Assembly (NCBI RefSeq): GCF_032925565.1
Contig: NZ_CP136708.1
Location: 2,356,001 to 2,420,000, forward strand
Source: Alteromonas sp. CI.11.F.A3
GTDB taxonomy: Bacteria > Pseudomonadota > Gammaproteobacteria > Enterobacterales > Alteromonadaceae
DNA length: 64,000 nt
Reading direction: 5' to 3'
In this document: positions 52,005 to 61,744 of the stretch, piece after piece
How positions within the stretch are numbered: the stretch's first letter is position 1
Layout: each line of letters starts with the position of its first letter
Program-made: the position numbers and the translations under genes
Notes under the pieces: generated by a model
The model's database searches: none
Told to the model about the DNA's origin: nothing
The model's input: only the letters and a program-made list of their open reading frames with translations

Positions 52005-52018
52005 TGAATACGTATGCA
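52005..52018 (+). promoter_or_regulatory. Putative LacI-family operator, copy 4 (amylase-transporter-amylase operon)
   Basis: TGAATACGTATGCA, identical to copies 1 and 2, about 79 bases before the GTG start of the first gene. It would control the three-gene operon up to the terminator at 57365. Confidence 0.7.
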
Positions 52019-52097
52019 TAACATTGGTTCAAATCAATGCGCAGGTTAGTATCTGAATTCTGTCTTTCACTTAACGTTATTTTAACATGGGGTTGAT

Positions 52098-54062
52098 GTG
52101 TTCAATTTAAGCCGCGTAAATAAGGCCGTTCGACCAATAGGCATTTCAAAGCGAAAAAGTATTCTAATGGCACTTTTTACATCTGCATTAATACTTCCCG
52201 TATTTAACTGTTATTCATCACAAGAAAGTAGTTTAGACGTTTACCCACCTAACTGGTGGGTAGGTATGCATGATAGTAATGTTGAACTGATGATCTATGG
52301 CGACGATATAGCTGATGATACGGTTACAATTGTTAATAGCGACGTTGTGCTTCGAGAAAAGCATGCACTTGAAAGCGCGAACTACTTGTTCGTTACATTA
52401 GATACTTCAAAAGCAAAAGCTGGAGATGTCAAACTCCGATTTGTCGATACTGATGGCTCTACACGCGACATTAGTTATTCGTTGCAAAAGAGAAGGGATG
52501 GTTCAGCGTTACGAAAAGGTTTTGGTCCGCGAGATGCTATCTACTTGATTGCTCCAGACAGGTTTGTCAATGGCGACAAAGACAACGACGATGTTGAGGG
52601 ATTTATTGATAAGGCGGATCGCTCGTTAAAAGGCGGTCGGCATGGCGGTGACATTGAAGGTATTATTCAACATCTTGATTACATAGAAGCGTTAGGCTTT
52701 ACCCAACTGTGGTCCATGCCGCTGCTTGAAAACGCTATGGATACATATAGCTATCATGGTTATTCGACTACAGACTATTACCAAATTGACCCTCGCTATG
52801 GTACTAACGAAGACTTTTTGATGTTAAGTCGCGCAGCAAATAAACGAGGTATTGGTGTTATCATGGATATGGTTCTCAACCATATAGGTAGCAATCATAA
52901 ATGGATGGAAGATACCCCTTCAAGTGACTGGATAAACAATGATAGTAAGTTTATTGGTACTACGCATAAACGTGAGTCACTTCATGATCCTCATGCGATA
53001 AAGAGTGATATCAAAGGGTTTAGCGATGGTTGGTTTGTGCCTACCATGCCAGATTTAAATCAACGCAATCCTCATCTTGCAAACTATCTTATCCAAAATG
53101 CCATTTGGTGGGTTGAAAGTGCTAATTTGAGTGGGATTCGAGTAGATACGTATTCGTACCCCGATAAAGCTTTTTTAAGCGATTGGACAAACCGTCTAAT
53201 CAGCGAGTACCCGAACCTCAATATAGTAGGCGAAGAATGGTCAGTTAACCCTGCTATAACAGCCTATTGGCAAGCAGGAAGTAAGAGACATGATGACTAC
53301 GATAGCGCGTTGCCTTCCGTCATGGATTTTCCACTACAAGCAGCAGTCGTTAAGGCGCTGACTAACGAAGAAAGTTGGAATTCGGGGTTTATCAGTATCT
53401 ATGAGACGCTCGCCACTGATTTCCTTTACGGCGATCCTAACAACTTGGTTATCTTTCCTGACAACCATGACATGAGTCGAATTTATACACAACTTGGTCA
53501 TGATGTAGAAAAGTGGAATATGGCGATGTCGTTACTGCTTACGACTCGTGGGATACCTCAGGTGTTTTACGGCACCGAAATACTCATGCAAAACGAGGGC
53601 AGTGAGGACCACGGCATTATTCGTTCTGACTTTCCAGGCGGTTGGCCTTCTGATAGTAAGAAAAATGCATTTACTGGCGAAGGATTAACTACCGATGAAC
53701 GTTGGGCTCAGCAACGGATCAAACAACTTCTTCAACTGCGAAAAACGCACCCTTTACAATTTGAAGGCTCTCTTAAACATTACGCCCCAACTGATGGTGT
53801 TTATACGTTTTTCCGTGAACCTATTTCAACACCCGAGGGCAAGAAAAATAGTAAGCTTAGCGCACTAACGTCAAATGAAACGCAAGGTGATAAAATTATG
53901 GTTATCTTAAATAAAGAACCTGTGGATTTACCGATGACTACCTATGACGAAATGCTGTCTTCACACAAAACGTTAACGCGTGTAAGCGATGGTAAGTCAT
54001 TCAAAACCACTGATACCATATCTTTACCGGCTATGTCCGCAACCGTTTTTATTGCGCATTAA
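52098..54062 (+). CDS. GH13 cyclomaltodextrinase/neopullulanase-like enzyme
   Basis: 654 aa, GTG start. A signal-like hydrophobic segment (ILMALFTSALILPVF) targets it to the periplasm. The N-terminal Cyc-maltodext_N-type beta domain starts near VYPPNWWVGMHDSNVELMIYG. The barrel carries LIAPDRFVNGD, GGRHGGDIEGI, MDMVLNHIG, nucleophile Asp350 (GIRVDTYS), acid/base Glu379 (VGEEW) and Asp458 (DNHDMSRI). A C-terminal beta domain follows. This layout matches the neopullulanase/SusA-like group of Bacteroidetes and gammaproteobacteria that hydrolyses maltodextrins. First gene of an operon with the transporter 38 bases downstream. Confidence 0.9.
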   Translation: MFNLSRVNKAVRPIGISKRKSILMALFTSALILPVFNCYSSQESSLDVYPPNWWVGMHDSNVELMIYGDDIADDTVTIVNSDVVLREKHALESANYLFVTLDTSKAKAGDVKLRFVDTDGSTRDISYSLQKRRDGSALRKGFGPRDAIYLIAPDRFVNGDKDNDDVEGFIDKADRSLKGGRHGGDIEGIIQHLDYIEALGFTQLWSMPLLENAMDTYSYHGYSTTDYYQIDPRYGTNEDFLMLSRAANKRGIGVIMDMVLNHIGSNHKWMEDTPSSDWINNDSKFIGTTHKRESLHDPHAIKSDIKGFSDGWFVPTMPDLNQRNPHLANYLIQNAIWWVESANLSGIRVDTYSYPDKAFLSDWTNRLISEYPNLNIVGEEWSVNPAITAYWQAGSKRHDDYDSALPSVMDFPLQAAVVKALTNEESWNSGFISIYETLATDFLYGDPNNLVIFPDNHDMSRIYTQLGHDVEKWNMAMSLLLTTRGIPQVFYGTEILMQNEGSEDHGIIRSDFPGGWPSDSKKNAFTGEGLTTDERWAQQRIKQLLQLRKTHPLQFEGSLKHYAPTDGVYTFFREPISTPEGKKNSKLSALTSNETQGDKIMVILNKEPVDLPMTTYDEMLSSHKTLTRVSDGKSFKTTDTISLPAMSATVFIAH

Positions 54063-54100
54063 TGCGAATTATCATAGTAAAACAATAAATAGAGCAAAAT

Positions 54101-55594
54101 ATGCAAGCAACTCAACCACGCCTTTCTTTCTGGCAAATTTGGAACGTCAGTTTTGGCTTTCTTGGCGTTCAATTTGGCTTTGCACTGCAAAATGCCAATG
54201 TGAGCCGAATCCTTTCCGACCTAGGGGCAGATCTACATTCATTATCACTTTTCTGGCTAGTCGCGCCAATTATGGGTTTGATTGTACAACCTATTGTTGG
54301 CTCAGCATCTGACAGAACCTGGAACCGTTTAGGGCGAAGACGACCTTTTATTCTTGCCGGTGCTGTAGCTGCAGTACTAGGTATGATTTTATTACCTAAT
54401 GCGCCTTTATTTGTGGCCTTTTTAGCGCCAATGCTAATGGGGGCGCTGATGGTCGCGCTAATGGATGCATCGTTTAATGTGTGCTTCCAGCCTTTCCGCT
54501 CTTTGGTGTCTGATATGGTGCCACCGTCGCAGCGTAACATTGGATACTCTATCCAATCGTTACTCATAAATATTGGGGCCGTTATAGGGTCCATATTGCC
54601 ATTCGTATTAACTAACGTGGTTGGTCTTGAAAATACTGCACAGATGGGCGAAGTCGCACCTTCTGTTATTTGGGCTTTCTACATTGGTGCTACAGTATTG
54701 CTTGGTACGGTAATTTGGACTGTGTTTCGCACCAAAGAGTACTCACCAGAAGAGTACAATAGATACAAAGGCCTAAGCGCTGAAAGTAACGTCGAACCAG
54801 AAAATACGCCAAAAGCACCCTTTACCGTGCGTATGAAAGAATTCTTTTCTTTAATTGTTCACATGCCTAAAACCATGAAACAACTTGCCGTTGTACAATT
54901 TTTCTCATGGTTTGCCCTGTTTATTATGTGGGTATATACCACACCAGCAATTACCCAGCATATCTGGGGCGTTGATAAAATCTGGTGGGATCCAGCGCAC
55001 ATTGCTTCAGTGGCACAAGTACCAGACGCTATTGTAGCCGCTAAAGGCGCAGCCGGTGACTGGGTGGGTATATTGTTTGCTGCTTATTCGGTATTCGCCG
55101 CCATCTTCTCAGTATTCCTTGCCCGACTTGCCGATAAATTTGGTAGAAAAACCATTTATGCCGGGGCGTTAATTTTGGGCGGCGTAAGCTATGTTAGCTT
55201 CCTTTTCTTCCAAGACCTCACCATGGTGAATGTGAACTTACTCATAACTGAAGTTACCGTGCCCCTTGGGGCAGTGAAGCTGCTTATTCCAATGATCGGA
55301 GTAGGGATTGCATGGGCCGCTATTTTAGCTATGCCTTATGCCATGTTGGCAGGGGCGTTACCCGCCAATAAAACGGGCGTTTATATGGGCATATTTAACT
55401 TTACGGTAGCCGCACCACAAATAGTGTCTGGTTTAACCGCAGGTTGGATTTTAAGTAGTGTGTTCGATAACGAGGCTAAATACATCATCGTTGTCGCTGG
55501 CGCGTCAATGTTATTGGGCGCCATCGCTGTATTTTTTGTAAAAGAACATGAAGTAATAGGCGCTGAAGTCGCTGATAAGGAACTAGCACAATGA
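54101..55594 (+). CDS. MFS sugar transporter, probable maltose/maltodextrin permease
   Basis: 497 aa with 12 predicted membrane helices, GPH/SLC45-like MFS type. Visible signs are WNVSFGFLGVQFGFALQNAN at the start, the first-loop SASDRTWNRLGRRRPFIL motif, and the second copy ARLADKFGRKT in the second half. A long loop (about 210-250) separates the halves. In Caulobacter (MalY) and Alteromonadales, such permeases sit with GH13 genes and TonB receptors and move maltose or maltodextrin across the inner membrane; the substrate here is inferred that way. Its stop overlaps the next start by 4 bases. Confidence 0.88.
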   Translation: MQATQPRLSFWQIWNVSFGFLGVQFGFALQNANVSRILSDLGADLHSLSLFWLVAPIMGLIVQPIVGSASDRTWNRLGRRRPFILAGAVAAVLGMILLPNAPLFVAFLAPMLMGALMVALMDASFNVCFQPFRSLVSDMVPPSQRNIGYSIQSLLINIGAVIGSILPFVLTNVVGLENTAQMGEVAPSVIWAFYIGATVLLGTVIWTVFRTKEYSPEEYNRYKGLSAESNVEPENTPKAPFTVRMKEFFSLIVHMPKTMKQLAVVQFFSWFALFIMWVYTTPAITQHIWGVDKIWWDPAHIASVAQVPDAIVAAKGAAGDWVGILFAAYSVFAAIFSVFLARLADKFGRKTIYAGALILGGVSYVSFLFFQDLTMVNVNLLITEVTVPLGAVKLLIPMIGVGIAWAAILAMPYAMLAGALPANKTGVYMGIFNFTVAAPQIVSGLTAGWILSSVFDNEAKYIIVVAGASMLLGAIAVFFVKEHEVIGAEVADKELAQ

Positions 55595-57348
55595 TTCATA
55601 AAGTAAAAAACCTTACCGTTGCCATTACACTTGCATTGGGTGTAGGCACAATAGTAGGTTGTGCTAATTCGTCAGCAGATTCGCCAAAGCCCAAGGCAGA
55701 AGCTAAATCCGCCATGTCAGCTTCAGCAGCTCCTACTAATAAGAATACACAAGTCTCAATTTTAGGTACCACTACGCCGTTTGCCAGCGAAGCCATTTAC
55801 TTTGTGATGACCGACAGATTCGTTGATGGTGACCCAAGTAATAACCATGAAGCACAAGGCGGGGAGTTTCCAACTTGGCAGCTACCTATGGAAGGTCCTG
55901 ACGGAGAAAAAGCCTATGTCGGCTATATGGGCGGCGACCTCAAAGGGGTACTGAACAACGGCGATTATATTCGTGATATGGGCTTTACGGCAGTGTGGAT
56001 GACACCAGTGCTAGAAAACCCAAACCAATCATTTAGTGGAGATGAGCAAATCACCTATGGTGGCGCATTCAAAGACGGCGGCAAAACGGGCTACCACGGT
56101 TACTGGGCAACTAACTTTTATAAAGCTGATGAGCATTTGATAAGCAGCGATTTAAGTGTGAAGCAATACACCACAAAAATGCGTGAAAACTTCGGTTTAA
56201 AATCGGTATTCGATATTGTGGCAAACCACGGTACGCCAAGCTTTACCATGCCTTCTGACCAACCTGGATACGGTGAAATTTATAACGCCGAAGGCGAATT
56301 AGTTGCTGATCACCAGAATCTAGCGCCTGAAGACTTAGATCCAAAAAATAACCCACTCCATGAGTTTTTTCATGATTACCCAGACCTAGTTAAGCTGTCT
56401 AATCTTGATGATCAAAACCCCAAGGTAAGAGATTATCTTATTAATAGTTACCTTTATTGGATTTCACAAGGCGCGGATGCATTTCGTATCGACACCATCA
56501 GGCATGTACCTCATGACTTTTGGCGGGAAATGTCAGACCGGGTTAGGGCAGAGCATCCCAACTTTTTCATGTTCGGCGAAAGCTTCCAATATGATGCGAA
56601 CTTTATTGCGCAGCATACCCTTCCAAAAAATGGCGCGGTGAGTGTGCTTGACTTCCCAATGCAAGAAGCCATGGTGAAAGTGTTCGAAAAGCCACTTGAA
56701 AGTGACTTCGCTACCTTAGCCGACACTTTGTATCTAACCCATGGGCCTTACAACAACCCTTATGATTTAACTACCTTTTATGACAACCATGACATGGCGC
56801 GTATTAACGCTACCGACAATGGTTTTATTAATGCCCATAACTGGTTATTTACGGTTCGTGGTATTCCGGTGGTGTACCAGGGCTCGGAAATTGGCTTTAT
56901 GCGTGGTACGTCTGAACACCAAGGTAACCGCAATTACTTCGGCCAAGATAATATAGACAACGCAAAGTCTCATCCTATTGCTATTGAACTGGCTAAAATT
57001 GCAAATGTGCGTAAAAACACACCCGCACTTCAACGAGGTGTGCAGTTCAACCTTGAGTTAGCTGGGCATGAAGCCGCATTTTACCGTGTGTTGCAAAGTG
57101 ATAGTGCGCAACAAACCGCGTTGGTACTGCTCAATAAGGCCGATAAACCTGCTGATTTCAGTGTTAATGAATATATGCAAGCTGGCATATGGACTGAACA
57201 ATTGTCTGGTGAAACACGTGAGTTGGCTTCTGGTGACCCGTTAACAACGTCAGTATCCGCCAATGGTGTTCAAGTATGGGTAAGGGAAGGAGCGTTAGAT
57301 TCAAATACTCTAGAAGCGGCACTCATCAAGCAGATGTCGGCGCAATAA
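55591..57348 (+). CDS. GH13 alpha-amylase/CGTase-like lipoprotein
   Basis: 585 aa, overlapping the transporter gene by ATGA. The lipoprotein signal ends TIVGC with Cys24. The barrel begins IYFVMTDRFVDGDPSNNH, then GGDLKGV, TAVWMTPVLEN and GYHGYWATNFY. DIVANHG follows, with nucleophile Asp301 (DAFRIDTIRH), acid/base Glu330 (FGESF) and Asp401 (DNHDMARI). The DGDPSNN and GYHGYW sites are typical of the CGTase/alpha-amylase branch with bound Ca. A short C-terminal beta domain completes it. No starch-binding domain is visible, consistent with action on oligosaccharides in the periplasm. Confidence 0.9.
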   Translation: MIHKVKNLTVAITLALGVGTIVGCANSSADSPKPKAEAKSAMSASAAPTNKNTQVSILGTTTPFASEAIYFVMTDRFVDGDPSNNHEAQGGEFPTWQLPMEGPDGEKAYVGYMGGDLKGVLNNGDYIRDMGFTAVWMTPVLENPNQSFSGDEQITYGGAFKDGGKTGYHGYWATNFYKADEHLISSDLSVKQYTTKMRENFGLKSVFDIVANHGTPSFTMPSDQPGYGEIYNAEGELVADHQNLAPEDLDPKNNPLHEFFHDYPDLVKLSNLDDQNPKVRDYLINSYLYWISQGADAFRIDTIRHVPHDFWREMSDRVRAEHPNFFMFGESFQYDANFIAQHTLPKNGAVSVLDFPMQEAMVKVFEKPLESDFATLADTLYLTHGPYNNPYDLTTFYDNHDMARINATDNGFINAHNWLFTVRGIPVVYQGSEIGFMRGTSEHQGNRNYFGQDNIDNAKSHPIAIELAKIANVRKNTPALQRGVQFNLELAGHEAAFYRVLQSDSAQQTALVLLNKADKPADFSVNEYMQAGIWTEQLSGETRELASGDPLTTSVSANGVQVWVREGALDSNTLEAALIKQMSAQ

Positions 57349-57364
57349 TATTTATTCCACAATA

Positions 57365-57413
57365 TAAAGGCCCTTATTATTCTTTTTAATAGTAATAATA
57401 AGGGCTTTTTTTA
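57365..57413 (+). terminator. Terminator after the amylase-transporter-amylase operon
   Basis: AAAGGCCCTTATTATT and AATAATAAGGGCTTT arms form a 14-15 bp imperfect stem with a T-run; also usable from the LacI-family gene side because the left arm is preceded by an A-rich tract. Confidence 0.8.
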
Positions 57414-57512
57414 AAATATTTACAAATTGTGTCTTAGCGGGGTATTCAAGTATTTTTAGATAGACTCGCTAGTGAGGCTGGTCTACTAGTCTTGCTGTTC
57501 AGCCTTAGAAAG

Positions 57513-58562
57513 CTAAGTTTTTACCCCACACGAATGTCTAATTATGACTTCAGCAGGCATTAGGAAATCTTCTACTGTTTCGTTAGAAATTGCCCTAAGC
57601 AACGTACTTACTAGTAATTCACCAGCAAGCTTAGTGTTTTGCTGAACGGTGGTTAGCGCAGGGGTTGTGAAGGCCGACACTGCAATATTATCGTACCCCA
57701 CCACGGCGATATCATCTGGTACTTTAAAGTCTGTTTGTCTAAGCGCACGTAATACACCCATAGCAATTAAATCAGATGCACACACGATAGCGTCAGGTAA
57801 TTCTGTACCTTTACCTGATGCATCGTTCAACATACCTTGAACGGCATCAAAGCCTGCTTCTTCAGTAGAAACGGCATCGCTTTGCAACGAGCTTTCGTAA
57901 AGATTATGGTTTGTTAACGCTTCATTATACCCTTGAAAACGCGCCATAAACTCAGGAGCCTTATTGCCGGAATCACCAATAAACGCAAACCGAGTCCTAC
58001 CCAGCGCAATTAAATGTTCGGTAATACTGTAGCCACCTTGAAAATTATCACAGCCAACACTCACACCTGGGTGAGCGGCATCGGGTGCGCCCCAACGAAC
58101 GAAGTGTGTGCCTTGTGACTCAAGTTGTGCCACTTTGCTGCGGTAATCGGTGTAATCACCGTACCCCAATAAAATAATGCCATCTGCTTTATTTGAATCT
58201 TCATATTCTGCATGCCAGTCATCTTCCAAATTTTGGAACGACACCAGTAAGTCATAACCCGCCGCAGCACATGCACGAGTAATGCTTCCTAACATGGCGA
58301 GGAAGAAAGGGTTAATCATTGAGTCATCTGAGGTAGGATCTTCAAACAGTAAAAGCGCGATGGTACTACTTTTTTGTTTGCGTAAATTACTGGCATTCTT
58401 GTCAACTTTATAATTAAGTTCGCGAGCTATACGCTGAACCCGATCACGGGTTTCTTGATTTACCAAAGGGCTATTATTTAGCGCTCTTGATACTGTTGAT
58501 TGAGAAACGCCTGCCAAATGTGCAATATCAAAAGAGGTTGCTTTTTCTTTCATGGGCACCAT
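57513..58562 (-). CDS. malR: LacI-family transcriptional regulator, probable maltodextrin regulator
   Basis: 349 aa (or 346 from a second ATG at 58553). The N-terminal helix-turn-helix is TSFDIAHLAGVSQSTVSRALN, recognised as TVSRALN at about residues 23-29. The hinge helix ends NASNLRKQKSS. The periplasmic-binding-protein-like sensor domain has SVGCDNFQGGYSITEHLI and VVGYDNIAVSAFTTPALTTVQQ. It converges on the amylase operon. The repeated TGAATACGTATGCA upstream of four transcription units has the central CG typical of LacI-family operators and is its likely target. No copy lies before this gene itself, so autoregulation is not evident. The name malR is by context. Confidence 0.85.
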   Translation of the reverse strand: MVPMKEKATSFDIAHLAGVSQSTVSRALNNSPLVNQETRDRVQRIARELNYKVDKNASNLRKQKSSTIALLLFEDPTSDDSMINPFFLAMLGSITRACAAAGYDLLVSFQNLEDDWHAEYEDSNKADGIILLGYGDYTDYRSKVAQLESQGTHFVRWGAPDAAHPGVSVGCDNFQGGYSITEHLIALGRTRFAFIGDSGNKAPEFMARFQGYNEALTNHNLYESSLQSDAVSTEEAGFDAVQGMLNDASGKGTELPDAIVCASDLIAMGVLRALRQTDFKVPDDIAVVGYDNIAVSAFTTPALTTVQQNTKLAGELLVSTLLRAISNETVEDFLMPAEVIIRHSCGVKT

Positions 58563-58832
58563 GTTTGTCTGCTACGACCGAGTTGTCGACAAGAAGAAAG
58601 ATACCATACTTTCTTCTAACCACGCTTTTTTTGCTATTCGCATGCTGTTTTTTAATACTAGTGACGATAAAAAACTGTTTCATCGCATTAAAACTAATCA
58701 CTTGTAAGGCTAGGTGTAATAAAACGTGGTTGTCGGTTTTAGGTCAGTGTTATACTAATTCATAATATTTATTAATTTTACACGTTAAGATTATTTTTTA
58801 ACGTTAATTCAAACGCTAAGGGGAACACGCGA

Positions 58833-60500
58833 ATGGCCGAGACTGAGCACCGTCCGACCAACTTTATCCGTCAGATCATCGACAAAGACCTTGCCAATGG
58901 TGTGCACGAGAGTATTAAAACTCGGTTCCCGCCGGAGCCAAATGGCTTTTTGCATATCGGTCATGCAAAGTCTATTTGCCTAAATTTTGGTGTTGCACAA
59001 GATTACGCAGGTTCATGTAATCTGCGTTTCGATGACACAAATCCAGCAAAAGAAGACATTGCTTTCGTTAACTCTATTAAAGAAGACGTTAAATGGCTGG
59101 GTTTTGAATGGGATGGTGAAGAGCGCTACTCTTCAAATTACTTTGATCAACTTCATGGCTTCGCCAATGAATTAATCGACAAAGGCTTAGCTTATGTCGA
59201 TTTTTCAACCCAAGAAGTGATGCGTGAATTACGTGGTACGTTAACTGCGCCGGGTCAAAATAGCCCATACCGTGATACCGACGTTGAAACCAATCAGCGC
59301 GAATTCGCTAAAATGACAGCGGGCGATTATAAAGAAGGTGAGTGTAGCCTTCGTGCCAAAATTGATATGGCTTCACCTTTTATGTGCATGCGTGACCCGG
59401 TAATTTACCGCGTTAAATTTGCTCATCATCATCAAACAGGTGACAAGTGGTGTGTTTACCCTATGTACGACTTCACGCACTGTATTTCGGATGCAATAGA
59501 AGGCATTACGCACTCGTTGTGTACCTTGGAGTTCCAAGACAACCGCCGTTTGTATGATTGGGTAATTGAAAATATCACTATTGATAGCACGCCACGTCAG
59601 TATGAATTTTCACGTCTTAACCTTGAATACACTGTGTTGAGCAAACGCCGCTTAATTCAATTGGTTGAAGAAAATCACGTTAGCGGGTGGGACGACCCTC
59701 GAATGCCCACCGTTGCAGGTTTACGCCGCCGTGGTTACACCGCGGGTTCGGTACGTGAATTTTGTAAACGTATTGGCGTGACTAAGATGGATAACATGGT
59801 TGAAATGTCCATGTTAGAAGCGTGTGTTCGTGAAGACTTAAACGTGAACGCACCTCGTGCGATGGCAGTACTAGACCCGATTAAGCTGGTTATTGAAAAC
59901 TACCCAGAAAACGACAGCGAAACCTTAGTCGCGCCGAATCATCCAAGTGATGAGTCTATGGGTACTCGCGAAATTAGTTTTGGTCGTGAAATTTGGATTG
60001 AAGCAGAAGATTTTCGCGAATCAGCAAACAAAAAGTTCAAGCGTTTAGTGCTAGATAAAGAAGTACGTTTGCGTAATGCGTACGTGGTTAAAGCTAACCG
60101 TGTAGAAAAAGATGCAGAAGGTAACGTAACCACCGTTTACTGTACTTATGATGCTGACACTTTAGGTAAAGATCCCGCCGATGGCCGCAAGGTTAAAGGC
60201 GTGATTCATTGGGTTGATGCCGGTACTGCGCAGCAAGCTGAATTTAGGTTGTACGATCGCTTGTTCAACGTACCAAATCCAGCCGCTGAAGAGAACTTTA
60301 CCGATGTGATAAATCCTGAGTCATTAACGGTGCTAACTGGTTGGGCAGAAGCTGGGCTTGCCAAGCGAGGATCTGAAGCAGGTGCATGGCAGTTTGAGCG
60401 TACAGGTTATTTTTGCTTAGATGCCGACAGTACTGACGATAAGCCTGTGTTTAACCGCACAGTAGGGTTACGTGATACTTGGGCTAAAATAGGCGACTAA
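58833..60500 (+). CDS. glnS: Glutaminyl-tRNA synthetase
   Basis: Class I aminoacyl-tRNA synthetase charging tRNA-Gln. It is 555 aa, the usual length. The HIGH signature sits at residues 41-44 in [15 protein letters not shown], and the KMSKS-equivalent is VLSKRRL. The two beta-barrel anticodon-binding domains form the C-terminal part. The gene has its own promoter region (58563-58832, AT-rich, divergent from the LacI-family gene) and is followed by a cluster of hairpins. Confidence 0.97.
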   Translation: MAETEHRPTNFIRQIIDKDLANGVHESIKTRFPPEPNGFLHIGHAKSICLNFGVAQDYAGSCNLRFDDTNPAKEDIAFVNSIKEDVKWLGFEWDGEERYSSNYFDQLHGFANELIDKGLAYVDFSTQEVMRELRGTLTAPGQNSPYRDTDVETNQREFAKMTAGDYKEGECSLRAKIDMASPFMCMRDPVIYRVKFAHHHQTGDKWCVYPMYDFTHCISDAIEGITHSLCTLEFQDNRRLYDWVIENITIDSTPRQYEFSRLNLEYTVLSKRRLIQLVEENHVSGWDDPRMPTVAGLRRRGYTAGSVREFCKRIGVTKMDNMVEMSMLEACVREDLNVNAPRAMAVLDPIKLVIENYPENDSETLVAPNHPSDESMGTREISFGREIWIEAEDFRESANKKFKRLVLDKEVRLRNAYVVKANRVEKDAEGNVTTVYCTYDADTLGKDPADGRKVKGVIHWVDAGTAQQAEFRLYDRLFNVPNPAAEENFTDVINPESLTVLTGWAEAGLAKRGSEAGAWQFERTGYFCLDADSTDDKPVFNRTVGLRDTWAKIGD

Positions 60501-60521
60501 AGCTTGATAGTCGCTAATATT

Positions 60522-60585
60522 GTCACTGGAATAGTGACTGTTTTAGCCCGTTACTAGCGCACTCAATGAAGTGCGCTAGGCTAAA
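60522..60585. other. Two adjacent inverted repeats after glnS
   Basis: GTCACT-N5-AGTGAC at 60522-60538 is followed by CTAGCGCAC-N8-GTGCGCTAG at 60554-60579. The second is itself flanked by TTAGC and GCTAA arms that extend it. Neither ends in a T-run, so they are not simple terminators. Confidence 0.55.
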
Positions 60586-60601
60586 CACAAAGGTTCATCA
60601 T

Positions 60602-60628
60602 AAAAAGCCGCGTTTTACGCGGCTTTTT
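60602..60628. terminator. Bidirectional terminator between glnS and yciK
   Basis: AAAAAGCCGCG/CGCGGCTTTTT, an 11-bp stem with a TTTTA loop. The A-run and T-run on opposite sides suit both convergent genes. Confidence 0.87.
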
Positions 60629-60660
60629 CTTTAGGTATATGTTGATTGTTATCTTTTGCG

Positions 60661-61428
60661 CTAGCGCTTAGGTTGGCAATCAAGAGATTGACCATTTACA
60701 TCAATACTGTCGTTACCCATGAGGTAAAGATACATAGGCATGATGTCGGCAGGTGTTTTCAATGTATCAGGGTTTTCAGCTGGAAAAGCCTGTGCCCGCA
60801 TATTAGTACGTGTGCCGCCTGGGTTAATACAGTTAAAGCGTAGCGACTTATTTTGATACTCGTCAGCTAATGTCTGCATAACACCTTCTGTAGCGAATTT
60901 AGATACCGCATACGTTCCCCAAAACGCCCGACCTTTGCGCCCAACGCTAGAGGTAGTGAAAATAACCGATGCATTGTCAGCTTTTTCAAGGGCAGGTATT
61001 AATGCTTGAGTTAAAAACACCGTACCATTTACATTGGTTTGCATCACATCAAGCCATTCTTGCTGCTCAATATCTTTAAATGAGCTTAAATGTCCAAGCA
61101 CCGAAGCGTTGTGCAATACGCCATCTAGTTTACCGAATTGGTCTATAATGGTTTGTGTCATTTGCTGATAGTGTGACGGTGTTGCGCCTTTTATATCTAA
61201 AGGTACTATTGCAGGTTCTGGTGCCGGCTCAGCATTCCCAACACTCCCAGCATTTACGATTTCGTCATAAACGGCTTCTAACTTAGAGACGGTTCTGCCT
61301 AATAAAATACAGGTTGCGCCATGTTTTGCGTATGTTCGAGCGGCTTGAGCACCGATGCCATCGCCAGCACCCGTGATAAGAATGACTTTACCCTTTAATA
61401 AATCGGCAGGGGCTTGATAATCGTTCAT
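60661..61428 (-). CDS. yciK: YciK family SDR oxidoreductase
   Basis: 255 aa, a short-chain dehydrogenase closely matching E. coli YciK along its length. Seen are ILITGAGDGIGAQAARTYAKHGA, LDGVLHNASVLG, TTSSVGRKGRAFWGTYAVSKFATEG with the Tyr-x-x-x-Lys pair, NCINPGGTRTNMRA and LKTPADIMPMYLYLMG. The start is ATG 61428, which has AAGGAT upstream and the YciK-like N-terminus MNDYQAPADLLKGK. A longer in-frame start at 61596 encodes an unrelated hydrophobic extension and is rejected. The substrate of YciK is not established. Confidence 0.93.
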   Translation of the reverse strand: MNDYQAPADLLKGKVILITGAGDGIGAQAARTYAKHGATCILLGRTVSKLEAVYDEIVNAGSVGNAEPAPEPAIVPLDIKGATPSHYQQMTQTIIDQFGKLDGVLHNASVLGHLSSFKDIEQQEWLDVMQTNVNGTVFLTQALIPALEKADNASVIFTTSSVGRKGRAFWGTYAVSKFATEGVMQTLADEYQNKSLRFNCINPGGTRTNMRAQAFPAENPDTLKTPADIMPMYLYLMGNDSIDVNGQSLDCQPKR

Positions 61429-61744
61429 CAGTATCCTTAAAAAATTCGCATGTGTTTTTGTGCACAATAGGTTCATATTATATAGGTGCAGATGATACTC
61501 ACACTGGGCAATAAGTAAAACTTTCGAAGTATAAAAACGCCAAACGTAAAAAAAAATAACATTTAGCGTTAACAAAACTTTGCAAAGTTGCAACAAAGTT
61601 AATAAGATTGAGGGAGATACAACTGGTCTAACATGTTTGAAACTCGGTGAGTTTGCAGTAAGAACAAGGCTTTAAAGGTGCCATCTTACAAGCAATGCGA
61701 GTTTTAGATACACAGAATAACAACAATGCTTGTAGGGAGTAAGA
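61429..61744. promoter_or_regulatory. Divergent promoter region with a FadR-like site upstream of the lipase gene
   Basis: A 316-base gene-free gap. AACTGGTCTAACATGTT at 61621-61637 resembles the FadR operator core (CTGGTC, one spacer base, then GAC followed by [AT]G[AT]T), with mismatches in the second half. An inverted repeat AAACTC-GGT-GAGTTT lies at 61640-61654. TAGGGAG before ATG 61745 is the ribosome-binding site of the lipase gene. Confidence 0.45.
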
